Counted from the stretch's first letter, positions 9,892 to 22,040 are shown. The stretch is DNA of 64,000 nt from Plasmodium relictum (GCF_900005765.1 NC_041691.1:1178001-1242000), one strand, 5' to 3'. Notes: generated by a model not told the origin, from the letters alone. Numbers and translations: made by a program.

Positions 9892-12800
9892 ATGCAGGAA
9901 CATATAAAGAACATTAATACTAAAAAGGTTGAAGAAAGTAAAAATGAAGGAAATGAATTATTTAAAAATAAAAAATATAAGGAAGCATTGAATATTTATC
10001 TTGATATTACTTCATATATTTGTTCTGGATTGCATGATTCATCAGAAATTGCAAAAGTTGTTAAATTTTTTAAAGAAGAATATTCAAAAGAAATAAATAA
10101 TTCAAAGGAAGAAAATGAAAACGAAAATAATTGGATTTCTAATTTGCATAATATCAAAAATAATTTGGTAAAAGTATGTCATAATATATCATTATGTTAT
10201 TATTTTTTGGAAAATTTTGAGAAGTCAATTGAATATTGTTTTTATATTAATGAAATGGAAAAAAATCATTTCAAAAGTTATCACACTTTAGGTTTATGTT
10301 TTGAAAAATTAAAAGATTATAAAAAAAGTTTAAATTATTTTGAAAGGTGCAAAGTTTTACTTCTAAAAGAAAAGTTAAATGAAAATAGTAAAAAAGAAAT
10401 TGACAAAATTAATGAAAAACTAAAATATATTTTGAATATTATAGATAAAAACAAAAACTCTGAAACTACAACAATGGATTACATAAAAAAAACAATTACG
10501 GATGAAAACAATAATGAAGAGGAAAAAATAAAAATGCTCCATTGTATTTACAATCAAAAACTTTACATTATTCTTAAAGAAGGAGTATTTAAATTTTTAT
10601 TTGATGTTATAAATAAAAATAATAGTGTCCAAATAGAGAAAATGTGTTTGTATGCTATTTATAAAATAATTTCGAAGATGGAAATAGAAAGCATAAAAAT
10701 AGAAAAGGATAAAGATGAAAATTGTAAAAATAGAAAAATATGCATTAATAAATTAGATAATTTAACATTTCAGTTTTATTATGATATAGATTTTATAAGA
10801 ATACTAATATCCTTCAATGAATCATTTGATGAGAATTGGATAAATAATTATATAAAAAATAAAACTAAAAAATTAGAAAGTTTAAAATTTACAAAAGATG
10901 AATTTATTTATAAATCAACAGTAGATATGTTGGTGTATATGATAAATATAATAAAATATATTTATGTGATAAATAATGAAAATATTTTAAAAATAATTAA
11001 TTCGTATTATTTAAATAATGATAACCATGAATTGTCGAATAATGGAATAAATTCAGTAATATTCTTATGCAATAAAAAGAAAAATTTAACACTGAGTAAT
11101 GATAAAAAAAGAAGAACAATTTTTTTGGAAAAATTAGAAAAAAATAGTGTAGATATAAAAAATTCCATAATTGAATTTCACTTCTGCGATTCATATAAAT
11201 ATCCTGTTTGCGTTAATACAGAAATAAAAAAAATAATTCAAAATTCCATTAGTATGTATGAAAACTTTTCTAATGATGTAGAATACTGCTTAATTTTATT
11301 ACTAACCTTACTTAATGACAAAAATAGGCCTAGTGAAAAGGATACTGAAATGAATAATTTGATATATGAAAGTATTGATTTATATTTTGATATAAAAGAA
11401 ATATCTTTAGAATGGTGTGTATGTGTTAAATGCCTTTTCTTGGTAGATAAAGATATTGTATTAAATTATTTAATAGGAAAAACGGAATATATGTTTCAAA
11501 TTTTAAATTTTATTAACAATTCAATAGGAAGAAAACCAAAATATCAATTATCTCTTTACATTGATGTTTTATTGTTATTATTAAATATACCGGAATTGAG
11601 ATTTATGTTAAATAATTATATCGACTTATATATAAATATTCTTAAAACATTAAATTATGATGAAAATTTTTTAAAATTATTAGTTGGATCTTTTAAATTG
11701 TACATGCATAATAAAGATTTCAAAGAAGAAGTTATAAAAAATATAGATTTATTTTTTTATTCTAAGGAAATGTTAAAAAAATTTCTTTTAAACTACGATA
11801 AAGAAATTACTGGCATTTATACAAATCATAGTGGCGAAGCTGAAAATAATTATTTAACTAAAAGAGAATATTCAGATTTAACAGGAATAAGTAAAATCTT
11901 AAATGAAAACAATTACCAAATTTGTCTTGAAAAAAAAATAGAAGAAGATACTTTAACAAAAGATAAAAATTTAGATAAAAACAGTGTAATAAAAAAGAAG
12001 GAAAAGGAAAAAGGTAAAAAAAATTGCGAGCTTGTATATAAAAACCAAAAAAATGATAATATAGGCTATGAAAGAATGTTAAAAGATATAATAGAAATGT
12101 TATTTTATTTGAGTTTGCACATAGAATTTAAAAAGCAATTATTAGAAGAGAAAAATAATTATATCTTATTTGCTTTAATAAGAATAGGAGACCATATAAA
12201 TAAAAAGAAGTTAGATAACACATATAAGTATATATACTGTAATACAATAAATAACTTAATTTTAACAAGATCAGATGAGAAAATGAGAAGAAGAGAAATT
12301 AATAAAGCTAATTTATCTAATTTTGATAGTGAACAAATAGAAGCGTTAGAACAATTCTACGATAAATTACCTAATGCGGCTAGACCCAAAACGGATCCAT
12401 TATATGATTATGGGGATGATGAAACTAGTAATAAACTAATTACTTTATTATTATATAATGAGAAATATCAAAACAATACTACTGAAAAAGGTTGTTTAGC
12501 TTTACCAAAAGTTACCTATAAAAATGGAACAATTATTAATACTATTTATAATTTTATTAATAGTAACTTTTTTACAGTAAATATTGCTGAGTCAGTTTGT
12601 GATATCATTTCCAAGTTTGTAAGAGATACTAATAATATAGGTATAGTACTTGTTAATAATGGGTTAAAGGCATTAATGTTAGCTTCAAAGCATATTACTA
12701 ATAAAAAAAGTTGTATATATGCATTAAGTGAAATATTTATATATACAAACCCAAAATTAATTCATTTTTATGAAGCATATGATTCTTTGCCTTTACTAAT

Positions 12801-13404
12801 TGATCAACTAAATCAAGACGACGAATTGTTAGTATTTAAAATTCTAATGGCTATAACTAATATATTAACTATTGACGAAAATATAGCAATAAAAGCTATT
12901 CAATTAAATTTATGGAATAAATGTTTTGATATTTTATCATCAGAAAATGATTGCTTAAGATCAGCTAGCTTAGAATGCATATGTAATTTGTGTGCACAAT
13001 CTTATGTTCATCAGTATGTTTACGATAAATATCAAAAACTTGCTAAAGGAAATGAAGAAAACCAAGAAATAAATTTTGTTGACATACAAATAATTTATTC
13101 TTTTACTTTAGAATTTGAAAATTATAAAGCTGTTTTTGCTGCAACAGGAGCTCTAGGTATGTTATCATCTGACTTACGTTTACCATTTTATTTAATTCGA
13201 ACAAAAAGTTTTAATCATATTTTTTCCTCTTTTCAAAAAACAAATAATCAAGGCATTCTACTACGTATATTAACTTTTTTTAATAATATAATATTAAGTG
13301 AAAATATTCCTGATGATATAGTAAGAAAAATAAGGGAAAACGTTAATAAAAAAGAAGGTTTAGATGAAGAAAATAAGCAAATTGCCAATTTTATTCTTCA
13401 ATAA
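9892..13404 (+). CDS. UNC-45-like myosin chaperone (TPR + UCS/armadillo)
   Basis: Single exon, about 1170 residues from ATG 9892. Residues 8-40 (KKVEESKNEGNELFKNKKYK) begin a TPR domain that continues to about residue 160 (NISLCYYFLENFEKSIEYC, SYHTLGLCFEKLKDYKKSLN). This TPR is of the type that binds the Hsp90 C-terminus. The rest is helical and armadillo-like. The last 350 residues resemble the UCS domain, with repeats such as ADLAVF-free helical pairs ending in FENYKAVFAATGALGMLSSD. UNC-45 folds and maintains myosin motor domains, and in Apicomplexa it is needed to make functional class XIV myosin A for gliding. Animal UNC-45 is about 930-945 residues; the excess is Lys/Asn-rich inserts around residues 620-720. 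I chose 9892 because the upstream in-frame extension from 9709 is T-rich leader and the TPR begins just after 9892. Confidence 0.82.
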   Translation: MQEHIKNINTKKVEESKNEGNELFKNKKYKEALNIYLDITSYICSGLHDSSEIAKVVKFFKEEYSKEINNSKEENENENNWISNLHNIKNNLVKVCHNISLCYYFLENFEKSIEYCFYINEMEKNHFKSYHTLGLCFEKLKDYKKSLNYFERCKVLLLKEKLNENSKKEIDKINEKLKYILNIIDKNKNSETTTMDYIKKTITDENNNEEEKIKMLHCIYNQKLYIILKEGVFKFLFDVINKNNSVQIEKMCLYAIYKIISKMEIESIKIEKDKDENCKNRKICINKLDNLTFQFYYDIDFIRILISFNESFDENWINNYIKNKTKKLESLKFTKDEFIYKSTVDMLVYMINIIKYIYVINNENILKIINSYYLNNDNHELSNNGINSVIFLCNKKKNLTLSNDKKRRTIFLEKLEKNSVDIKNSIIEFHFCDSYKYPVCVNTEIKKIIQNSISMYENFSNDVEYCLILLLTLLNDKNRPSEKDTEMNNLIYESIDLYFDIKEISLEWCVCVKCLFLVDKDIVLNYLIGKTEYMFQILNFINNSIGRKPKYQLSLYIDVLLLLLNIPELRFMLNNYIDLYINILKTLNYDENFLKLLVGSFKLYMHNKDFKEEVIKNIDLFFYSKEMLKKFLLNYDKEITGIYTNHSGEAENNYLTKREYSDLTGISKILNENNYQICLEKKIEEDTLTKDKNLDKNSVIKKKEKEKGKKNCELVYKNQKNDNIGYERMLKDIIEMLFYLSLHIEFKKQLLEEKNNYILFALIRIGDHINKKKLDNTYKYIYCNTINNLILTRSDEKMRRREINKANLSNFDSEQIEALEQFYDKLPNAARPKTDPLYDYGDDETSNKLITLLLYNEKYQNNTTEKGCLALPKVTYKNGTIINTIYNFINSNFFTVNIAESVCDIISKFVRDTNNIGIVLVNNGLKALMLASKHITNKKSCIYALSEIFIYTNPKLIHFYEAYDSLPLLIDQLNQDDELLVFKILMAITNILTIDENIAIKAIQLNLWNKCFDILSSENDCLRSASLECICNLCAQSYVHQYVYDKYQKLAKGNEENQEINFVDIQIIYSFTLEFENYKAVFAATGALGMLSSDLRLPFYLIRTKSFNHIFSSFQKTNNQGILLRILTFFNNIILSENIPDDIVRKIRENVNKKEGLDEENKQIANFILQ

Positions 13405-16400
13405 ATATTGTATCATATACATATTTTTACAAATTTATAATATTTTTTCCCAAATCATTTTTATATATTTAATTATATTTTTTATTCGTTTACATATTTT
13501 TTTTTTTTAGTAACTTTTATGTTATATATATATATATATATATATATATGTTTTTTCTTTGGTAGACAAAATTAAAAAAGATGTTATTACAAACTAATGT
13601 ATACTTATATTTTTCATGAAGAAAAAATAAAAATATAGTCACCATTCATACTTATATATCTATTTAGTTACCTCTTTTATATACATGCTAAACTTTTTTT
13701 TAACTTAAAATATTTATATCCATTTAATTATATGATTTTTTTTTAATTTTAAACACTATAAATTTCATACTTTTTTTTTAATATACAAGTTTGTATTTTT
13801 ATCATTACCGACATATTTACTATAAAAATATCTAAAATTAAAATAAAAAAAAAAACTGTTTGAAGAAAGATATATAATATTTTTTTATTTTATCGAAAAA
13901 TACAAACTTAGAAGTACTTATAAATTCAATGAAAATTTTTGTATTTCATAAAATTGTAAAGAGAAACATATATTATAAAAGAAAATTTCTCAGATTAAAA
14001 ATAAATAATAGAATAAATAAAATACTTTTTGTACATAATGAAATTAAAAACTGTATACTAAAATACTTAAGAACATAGGTATAGAAATTGATATATACAC
14101 TGACTTTATTAAAAAAAAAGTAATATAATCTAATATATATTAAAAAATAAATATATATTTATTTTTTTCGGTATTTACAATATATCTGCTATTCTTTTGG
14201 GTTATAATATATGCAAAAATAAATTTCTTTTGCAAATACTTAGAAGTTTGAACTATGGATATATTAGTATAGGAATAAAAAATAAAAAACATGGAAAATA
14301 GGAAAATAGGAAATTATAAATACTTGCATAAAAAATTACGCATGAAGGATACACAAATTACTATATAATCATAATATTTATTTTAATGAAAATTCTTTAT
14401 CTTTTACTTTAGATATTTTGTGTTAAATACCTATATATTTTAATACATTAAGACTCTAATTCAAAAAATTAACTAAATATTTAATAAAACATGAAAATAA
14501 TATGATATTTGTATTTAAAGAAAATATTAATATATCTATTTATTTTTATATTTAGAAAATATTCCTTTTCTAAAAAAAATTTATTTAATATTTATTACAT
14601 ATATATTAGTATGTATATATTCATGTACGTATGAATTCTTTTTTCATTTTACTTTATTTCCATCTTTTTTTTTTTTGTTTTGTTTTATTTTACATTTAAT
14701 TTTAATGCTTTTAATATTTTATATCATTTTTCCTTTGTGTGTACATAAACAATTCTCCAAAAAATATGTAAAACCAAATAAAGAAATAAGTAATACTTGT
14801 CTATATAAATAAGCTAGTGTTTATTAAAAAGAATATAGCTTATAATATAGTATTTAAAGGATATATTTTCATTTAATAAAAACATCTTCGATGCTATAAA
14901 TGATTATTGAGTTGAAAAGGTGTGAATACTTTTTTTTTTTAAATACTTTCATCAATACATATATTTTAACATATTCATTAAAAAATGATCTCAATATTTT
15001 ATTAAAGAATATTCTACTTTAAATATTAGTAATCATTTAAATTATATCTTTAAAAAATAATACATAAAACTTGATATACCAAATTTAATAAAAAAAAAAA
15101 GAAAAAATAGGAAAATTTATAGATTAATTCAAAGCTTTTCTTAATTATATTCATATACTTAGAGCGTTAAAAGTTTGCAACAATTCTTTTATTGTATATA
15201 TGTATTTATTAAAAAAGGAAAAGACTTAAATGAAATAGTAAAAATTGTAAAGAATAATAACTATTAATTTTTATTTTTTATTTAATAAACTTAATTACAT
15301 GAATATTTTTAATAAAAAAATTACACTCTTACAGTTATGTAATTAGAACCAAAAAAAAAAAAAAAAACAGTAAACTCATTAATTTTTCAACTTATTAAAT
15401 ATATCTTAAATATGTAAATACATATTTTTTATATTTCTTGATTTTTGTACGTTTTATTTAAATTAACAAAAACGAGAGAGAAAAAAAAAAATTATAAAGA
15501 ATGAAAGGTTCATAATTTCCAAAAGATGTTAAGAAGCTAATAATTTATAATCATCCAAGTTACAGTAATAATGAATTCTTTAGTTATTTAAAAAAAAAAA
15601 AAAATTAGTTGTTAATAAAAATTTTAATATATATGTATATTTTTTTTTTTTTTAGCGTAAGTGTTCATAATTTTTTTTTTGGTTAGCATCTATTAATAAA
15701 GATTATTTTTTTATTATCCATTTTTTTTTTACGTTGTTTCTTTATTTTCAGACTTTTTTTTTTCTTTTTTTTAATTTAACGTGTTAAATATTATCTTGAA
15801 TATATAAATATCTTCTCAGATTTTTCATACATTTGCTAGAATTTTTTTTTTTTTTTTTTTTTTTATGTTACAGTCTACTAAATAATTTATTAATTGAATA
15901 CTTGTGCATAAGAAAAAAATAAAAATTTATCTTTTTTAAGAAAACGTACATACAATTTTATTTTTTTTATGTTTCTTTTTATTTTTGTTTATGTCTTTTT
16001 ATTTTTAAATATGTCTTAATGTGTTTTTCGTTAAAAGTATCTTAATATTCATTATTTTTAATTTCCACATATAATAAGACATTAATATTCAGTTTTTTTT
16101 TTTAAATTATTAACAATTTTTAGTGTAAACACCCCTATTACACAGTTGTTAATTCATTATAATATATCACATATATTAAGTACTACAATAAAAAAACATT
16201 CCATTAATATTATTTCAACATATTAACAATATATAAAAAATAATAATTTTATTACTTGATTTCATTGTTTTAATGTCCCATTTCCTTTTTTTTTTTTTTT
16301 GTATAAAAAAGAGCATTCTACAAAATTAATATTTATTTTAACAATGTAATTTATCTTTTTAAATTGCATTTATGACAACACTACTAAAAATTTTATTTCA

Positions 16401-17588
16401 TTTTTAATATATTTTTATTTAAATATGTATAGTATTTCATGATAATTTTATATTTTAATTTGCATTTATCCATATATATAAAATAAACTTTGAATAGATT
16501 AAATTGTTTTGGGGTAATTATTAATCATAGATGAATTTTAAAAAGATACTATATGAATAACATTAAATGAATAAAATACATAAAGTATATAATTTTTAAG
16601 AATCTTATCATTTTAAATATAATAACAAAGTATTATAATTTGCTTAAAGATTTGCTTTTTTATATATATTTTTTTTTTTTTATAAATTTATATCATTACA
16701 GTGTCTATATATTTTTATAAAACTCTTCAATGAATATGTATATTATTAGACAGTTTTCCATAATTAAATGAAAATTTAATATTATATGATCTATGGGTTG
16801 TGACATTTTCATTATATGAATTTGTTTATTTTTAAAGAATTTGATCTATTTGTTGTTTATTTTTATTATATTAAAAAATATTAATTTCACAAAAAGAAAA
16901 AATCAACAAAGCAATAAATTTTTTAATAAAATTAAGTATTCATATATACATTTATATATGTGAATTGTTTTTATTTAATAGTATATGTATTTGTTAATTG
17001 CATGTAAAATTTTAAAATTGTATTATTATTTTATTTTAAATGCTAAATATTGTATGCATATATACATAAATTAACATATTTATCATCTGTTTTATAACTT
17101 AGATTCCATAATATTTTATTTTAATCCATACTTGTAATTTTAATTTTTTTATACTATAAAAAAACTTAAAGTAATAGAAAAAGGGAAAAAGCGAACTAGA
17201 GGAGTCTGTGTATTTAATACAAGTATTATCATCATATAACGTTTAGTGCATATTATTATTCTGTTTTATTTTTATTTTATTTTACTTTATTTTTTTTTAG
17301 CTATGTTATTGCGAGATAACACTATTAAAAAATTTTAATACAATTTATGTACTAAAAAATTTTGTAGTATTTTTTTTTTTAAATAACGAATAAGTATAAG
17401 GCTAGTTTAATGAGATTGTTAATGAAATAATAATAAAATTAAGACAAAAAAGTAAAGTAAATTAAAATAAATTCAAGCATCTTCATACGGGTGGAAAAAA
17501 TATAAAGTGAAGAGCATTACCAATCCAGAGAGTACTAAAAAAAGGTCAATTTTTCTCATATGATAAAAGCTTAAAATTGAAAAAGAGA
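13405..17588. other. Unusually long gene-free region (4.2 kb) upstream of LOTUS-like gene
   Basis: No supported coding exon on either strand. It contains a (TA)n tract at 13523-13549, many A/T homopolymers, and two compact inverted repeats. One is at 16123-16143 (GTGTAA/TTACAC around a C-rich loop). The other is near 17307-17322 (GTTAT/ATAAC around TGCGAG). The last 400 bases are less AT-extreme and purine-rich, as expected for a transcribed 5' leader, and 17292-17300 looks like a T-rich acceptor (TTTTTTTTAG) that could end a 5' UTR intron. Long upstream regions in Plasmodium often accompany tightly stage-regulated genes. The composition is not extreme enough for a centromere. Confidence 0.5.
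13523..13549. repeat. (TA)13 microsatellite downstream of UNC-45
   Basis: Uninterrupted TA dinucleotides in the 3' flank of the UNC-45 gene, about 120 bases after its stop codon. Confidence 0.85.
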
Positions 17589-20500
17589 ATGAAGAATATA
17601 ATTAAAAATATGTATGAAGATAATTTGATACGATACAAAAATGAAAATAATGAAGAAAACAACAGTACATTTTTTGAGTCAGAAAATAATAACGAAGAGA
17701 AAATTGATATAGAAAACAATGATGACGAAAATGGTTCTATAGATAGTTTTAAATGTATTGACAATTATTTAACAGCCATTTTTGATTTAGAAAATGGTGA
17801 TGACCCTTCTTTAACAAAAGAAAAGGATATAAAAGATATTGATATAAATGATAAATATAGGAAAACTATTTTATGCTTTCATACAAAAAATAATAATTTA
17901 AATGCTGAATTAGAATTAGGTAATACATACGAATATGAATCTATGGAAAAAGAAAAAGAATACAATTATAATGCTTTAACTAAAACATTAAGTATAGAAA
18001 ACCATGATTCTTTAGATAAAGAAATGAATACTATTAAGGAAAATAATTTAAAATTGAAAAAGGCAAAAACAAATTTAGATGGAACAGAACAAAATTTTTT
18101 AGAAAAAGAAGAAATATTAAATAATTATTACTCATTTAAAACAAAAAATTACATAAAAAAAAATGAAGAAAACTTTAATTTTCCCAAAAATTATAGTGAA
18201 AATGCCATAAATAAAAGGTGTTATGAAATGGTAAATACAATTTACGAAGGTATTGAAGAGAAAAACAATTTAAGTAAAATAGATGATAATATGTTGAAGA
18301 ATGTTTTATCTCCCTTAGATGAAAAAAACATAGAGGAAAATATTATAGACATAAGGAAAAATTCCGTAAATAATGCAAATAATGATAAAATGGAAGATGT
18401 ACTTATAAAAAATAAAAATGATATATTGAATCAAAATTTATCTCATCTACTTAACTGTGATAAGGAATTTATTTATAGTTATTTCAGCAATCAATTTGAT
18501 ACAAATACTGAAGAATTTAAGGAAACATTTAATATAGAAAAGAATGAAATATCAGATAAAACATCAAATATGTATAACTCAAATAACAAATTTCAGGGTT
18601 CTTTAAAAGGAAATAATAAGGAGCACAAAAAAATTGATAATGAAAGAGCCTTTAACATTTATGAGAAAAATAGAAATATGTGTTCTGACTTTTCCTATCT
18701 TGATGAAGATGGTATTATAAATCATAAATCACACAAATCATATATAAACAATGCAAAAGAAAATGAGGGTAGAATTTCTTTGGATTTTGGAAATTCAGAA
18801 TTATACAAAAATAATTCTCATACTATCGAACAATTTCAGGATAATTTTAATAATGAAATGAATCATAATAATTTTTCTCAAATAAATAACAATAATTATA
18901 AAGGTGGTCATTTAAATAAAAATTTTATTTTTACTTCAGACACAAATAATAATAAAAATATAATGTGTTATACTCAATTAAACCAAAATGAAGTGTTCAC
19001 ATCGAATGTAAACAATACAAGCTACCCCAATATGTCCAATACTAATTCTAACGTAAAAAATAGTACTCAGAAAAAAAATACTTTAAATAATGCAGACTTA
19101 ATGGTAAATCCTTTGAAATATAGCTTAAAACTTCGACAAAAAAAAGATGAAAAGAAAAATGAATTTGTGGAGGAAAATATGAATGCTTTATATTCTAAAA
19201 TTCTTTTTTCGAAAAACCCTATTTTAAATATGAATAAAATATGTTTGAACGAATCATATAATAATTACGAAAAAAATAATTTTAACTTAAAAAATAGTGA
19301 CTCAGAGTTTCATCAAAGCTTGTTAACATTTTTAAATAATGAAAATTATAGTATTGATAGTAATATTAGAGCAAATTATAATATGGATGTGATACCGGTA
19401 GAAAATAAAATATATAATAATAAAAATGATGATAGTAGTGATTTATCTTTTCAGAATAATTATGATGAATTCTATAAGCCTACGAATAGAAATAGAAACA
19501 TTAGAAGGATCAATGATAATATAAACTTTCATGAACTGAAATCAAAAGATGTATTAGAGAAAAATGATTTTAGTTTAGAGAAAAACTATTTGAAATATTC
19601 ACTTAATTCTCATCTTGACTCAAATATAAATGAAAACAATTTTAAAAAAGGTGATTTATTTAATGAAACATTTAATAGAGATGAAAAAAATAAAGGTATA
19701 ATATTTGAAATTTTAAAAAACAAGATCAAAACTTTATTAGAAAATGAAGATGACCATTTATTAAGTGAACACCTTATAGATATCCTAAATGATTATAATA
19801 TGAGAAAATATAATAATGGTAATAGTATGTATAATGGTAGTTTTAAAAATAATGAGAAAATTGATACTTTGAATAAAAGTAAAATAAACTATTCAGAACA
19901 TAATGATATAGTAAATTATAATTCTTATAGTTTAAATAAGGAATTTAAAAAAATAGAATGTGATGAAAATTTTAATGTACTTCAAAATATGAAAAATGAT
20001 GAAATGAATAATAGTAACGAAAATCATATGCCAAACAAAAGTAAACTATCTTATGAAATTATTAAGGCCAATAATTCAAAAGAAATTAGTATAAATAATA
20101 TATTATGCGAGAATAAATCTAATATATGTAATACAAATAAAAGCATTAATACTAATGATTTAAGCTTGTTCTTAAATAATAATCATTTAATGAATAAGAA
20201 CAGCAACCAATACACTAGTAGGAAAAATATTAAAAATAACAATATAGAAGATTACATAAATCATTATGATGAATTTAATAAAATGAACGAATTAGGAAAT
20301 TTGTCATTTTTCAATTCATCGTCGTTCAACTCTCAAAATAACAATCAAAGAACAAATTTTGGTACAGATGGGCAAATAGTGAGTGAAAAATATCAAATTT
20401 TTAACTCTCTTGAAGAAGGCTTTCAAAATTTAGAAAAAAATACTTTTAGAAATAAAAAGAATTTCAATTATAATTCTAATAATGAAAATTACTTTTCATA

Positions 20501-22040
20501 TAAATTAAAAAATATAAAAGAAGATAATAATCTAAAAAAAAATAAAAATTTGCTGAGCGGGCAATTTTACGATGAAAAAGAAGGTATATACCAAAATGCA
20601 AAAGAAACTCATTATGAAAAAACAAAAAATTCTTCATATAAAAAAAATAAAGGTAATATTACTGACAAAAATAGTTCAGAGAATAATTATATAGATAATA
20701 CATTTAAAAATAACGATGCTAGATCTAATTCTACTGGCATAACCAACCAAGAGAAAGAGAAGGTATTTGAATATTTGCAAAAGTATTCGAATTATGTGAA
20801 ATCCAGTAAAGAATCCACAATTGATAAATTTAAAAGCGAAAAATATAATTCTATTCCTAATAAAGTTAATTACTATCTCAAAAGTGAAAGTGTATTAAAT
20901 GACAAATATAAAAGTGAAAGCAGTTTTAATAAAAACTCTTATTTAAGAAATGGATCTAATTGGGGAGAAAAAACATTTAATGAAGACGAAAGAAATAAAT
21001 TTTTCAGTTGTAATAAGGAATCAAATTTCCCTAGTAAGAACCAAAAAAAATTTGATAAAATATGGAGTAGAAATAACTATTTAAAAAAATCAACTAAAAC
21101 AAACAATAATGAGCAAACAATAGAAGATATAAAACAAAAATTAAAAAGTAAAAATACTATACCCAATTTAAAATTAAAAAAACAAAGAATTGAAATAAAA
21201 GTATTAACACCTGAAGAAATAAAATCTTTGTTAACTGAAGAAGATGAAAGAGACTTAGAAAAATTACTGCAATCACTTTATGATGACAGAATATTACCAT
21301 TATTATTTAATTTAAAAGGTAGAGCGGAGGAGTTTCAATACAAAGATGTAATAAAAAATAACATAAAAACAGCATATAGCCTATATCCAGAAAAATATTT
21401 AGTAAAAAAAAATAATTCTGCTGATGATTACGTAATTTATTTTGTCAATAAAAAGGTACAAGATAACTATTTTCTCTCCATTAATAATTTAAAAGATGTT
21501 TATGATCCATATATCTGGAGGGAATTTGAAAAATACTTAGAAGAAATAGCTAATTCGGAAGACCCAAGTTTATATACATTTTCAGGTGGTAGATATGGTA
21601 TGGCAAAAGAGTTAAAAAGGAGAAATCTTCCATTTTTTAGAGGATTATATTTGGGTGAATTATGTCATATTGTTCATATTAGTACCAATAAAAAAATAAT
21701 AGCATACGAAAACAATTACTTAAAACCAATTTCTCAGTGTCATAAATATACAAACGCTAAAATGGGCATAGTTAACACTCATGGAACGGATATGGAAAAT
21801 TATATCACTACTATGGATGAATTAAGATTATATTTGAATGAATTATTAAAATACTACAAAGGGGGATTCAATATATCTACATTAAAAAAAAAGTTAAAAA
21901 ATAGATTTAACAAACAAATTTGTGAAAGTGTTTTTCATTGCATAAAATTGATAGAAGTCTTGCAACTAGATGGACTTAAAGATATATGCACAGTAGATAA
22001 AGAATCCAAAATTGTAAAAAGTGCTAAAGATATTTGGTAA
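17589..22040 (+). CDS. Large Asn-rich protein with C-terminal OHA/LOTUS-like region
   Basis: Single exon, 1483 residues from ATG 17589; a nearby upstream TTG in frame is not a credible start. Residues 1 to about 1190 are hydrophilic, dominated by Asn, Lys, Glu and Ser, with no recognisable fold. The last 280 residues are compositionally normal and look conserved. A helical segment (LTPEEIKSLLTEEDERDLEK, about 1204) leads into a block containing YIWREFEKYLEEIANSEDPS and GGRYGMAKELKRRNLPFFRG. A winged-helix-like tail from about 1408 follows (MDELRLYLNELLKYYKGGFN, then a STLKKKLKNRFNK helix). The tail resembles OST-HTH/LOTUS and the preceding block resembles the OST-HTH-associated (OHA) domain. 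Such proteins bind RNA or recruit DEAD-box helicases in germ-line RNP granules, and LOTUS proteins act in Plasmodium sexual development. The family assignment is my reading of the pattern; the function is inferred. Confidence 0.5.
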   Translation: MKNIIKNMYEDNLIRYKNENNEENNSTFFESENNNEEKIDIENNDDENGSIDSFKCIDNYLTAIFDLENGDDPSLTKEKDIKDIDINDKYRKTILCFHTKNNNLNAELELGNTYEYESMEKEKEYNYNALTKTLSIENHDSLDKEMNTIKENNLKLKKAKTNLDGTEQNFLEKEEILNNYYSFKTKNYIKKNEENFNFPKNYSENAINKRCYEMVNTIYEGIEEKNNLSKIDDNMLKNVLSPLDEKNIEENIIDIRKNSVNNANNDKMEDVLIKNKNDILNQNLSHLLNCDKEFIYSYFSNQFDTNTEEFKETFNIEKNEISDKTSNMYNSNNKFQGSLKGNNKEHKKIDNERAFNIYEKNRNMCSDFSYLDEDGIINHKSHKSYINNAKENEGRISLDFGNSELYKNNSHTIEQFQDNFNNEMNHNNFSQINNNNYKGGHLNKNFIFTSDTNNNKNIMCYTQLNQNEVFTSNVNNTSYPNMSNTNSNVKNSTQKKNTLNNADLMVNPLKYSLKLRQKKDEKKNEFVEENMNALYSKILFSKNPILNMNKICLNESYNNYEKNNFNLKNSDSEFHQSLLTFLNNENYSIDSNIRANYNMDVIPVENKIYNNKNDDSSDLSFQNNYDEFYKPTNRNRNIRRINDNINFHELKSKDVLEKNDFSLEKNYLKYSLNSHLDSNINENNFKKGDLFNETFNRDEKNKGIIFEILKNKIKTLLENEDDHLLSEHLIDILNDYNMRKYNNGNSMYNGSFKNNEKIDTLNKSKINYSEHNDIVNYNSYSLNKEFKKIECDENFNVLQNMKNDEMNNSNENHMPNKSKLSYEIIKANNSKEISINNILCENKSNICNTNKSINTNDLSLFLNNNHLMNKNSNQYTSRKNIKNNNIEDYINHYDEFNKMNELGNLSFFNSSSFNSQNNNQRTNFGTDGQIVSEKYQIFNSLEEGFQNLEKNTFRNKKNFNYNSNNENYFSYKLKNIKEDNNLKKNKNLLSGQFYDEKEGIYQNAKETHYEKTKNSSYKKNKGNITDKNSSENNYIDNTFKNNDARSNSTGITNQEKEKVFEYLQKYSNYVKSSKESTIDKFKSEKYNSIPNKVNYYLKSESVLNDKYKSESSFNKNSYLRNGSNWGEKTFNEDERNKFFSCNKESNFPSKNQKKFDKIWSRNNYLKKSTKTNNNEQTIEDIKQKLKSKNTIPNLKLKKQRIEIKVLTPEEIKSLLTEEDERDLEKLLQSLYDDRILPLLFNLKGRAEEFQYKDVIKNNIKTAYSLYPEKYLVKKNNSADDYVIYFVNKKVQDNYFLSINNLKDVYDPYIWREFEKYLEEIANSEDPSLYTFSGGRYGMAKELKRRNLPFFRGLYLGELCHIVHISTNKKIIAYENNYLKPISQCHKYTNAKMGIVNTHGTDMENYITTMDELRLYLNELLKYYKGGFNISTLKKKLKNRFNKQICESVFHCIKLIEVLQLDGLKDICTVDKESKIVKSAKDIW

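Noticed and set aside
13405-17588. Possible centromere because of length and high AT content
   Set aside because: Plasmodium centromere cores are about 97% AT with short tandem repeats. This spacer contains regular G and C and no tandem array.
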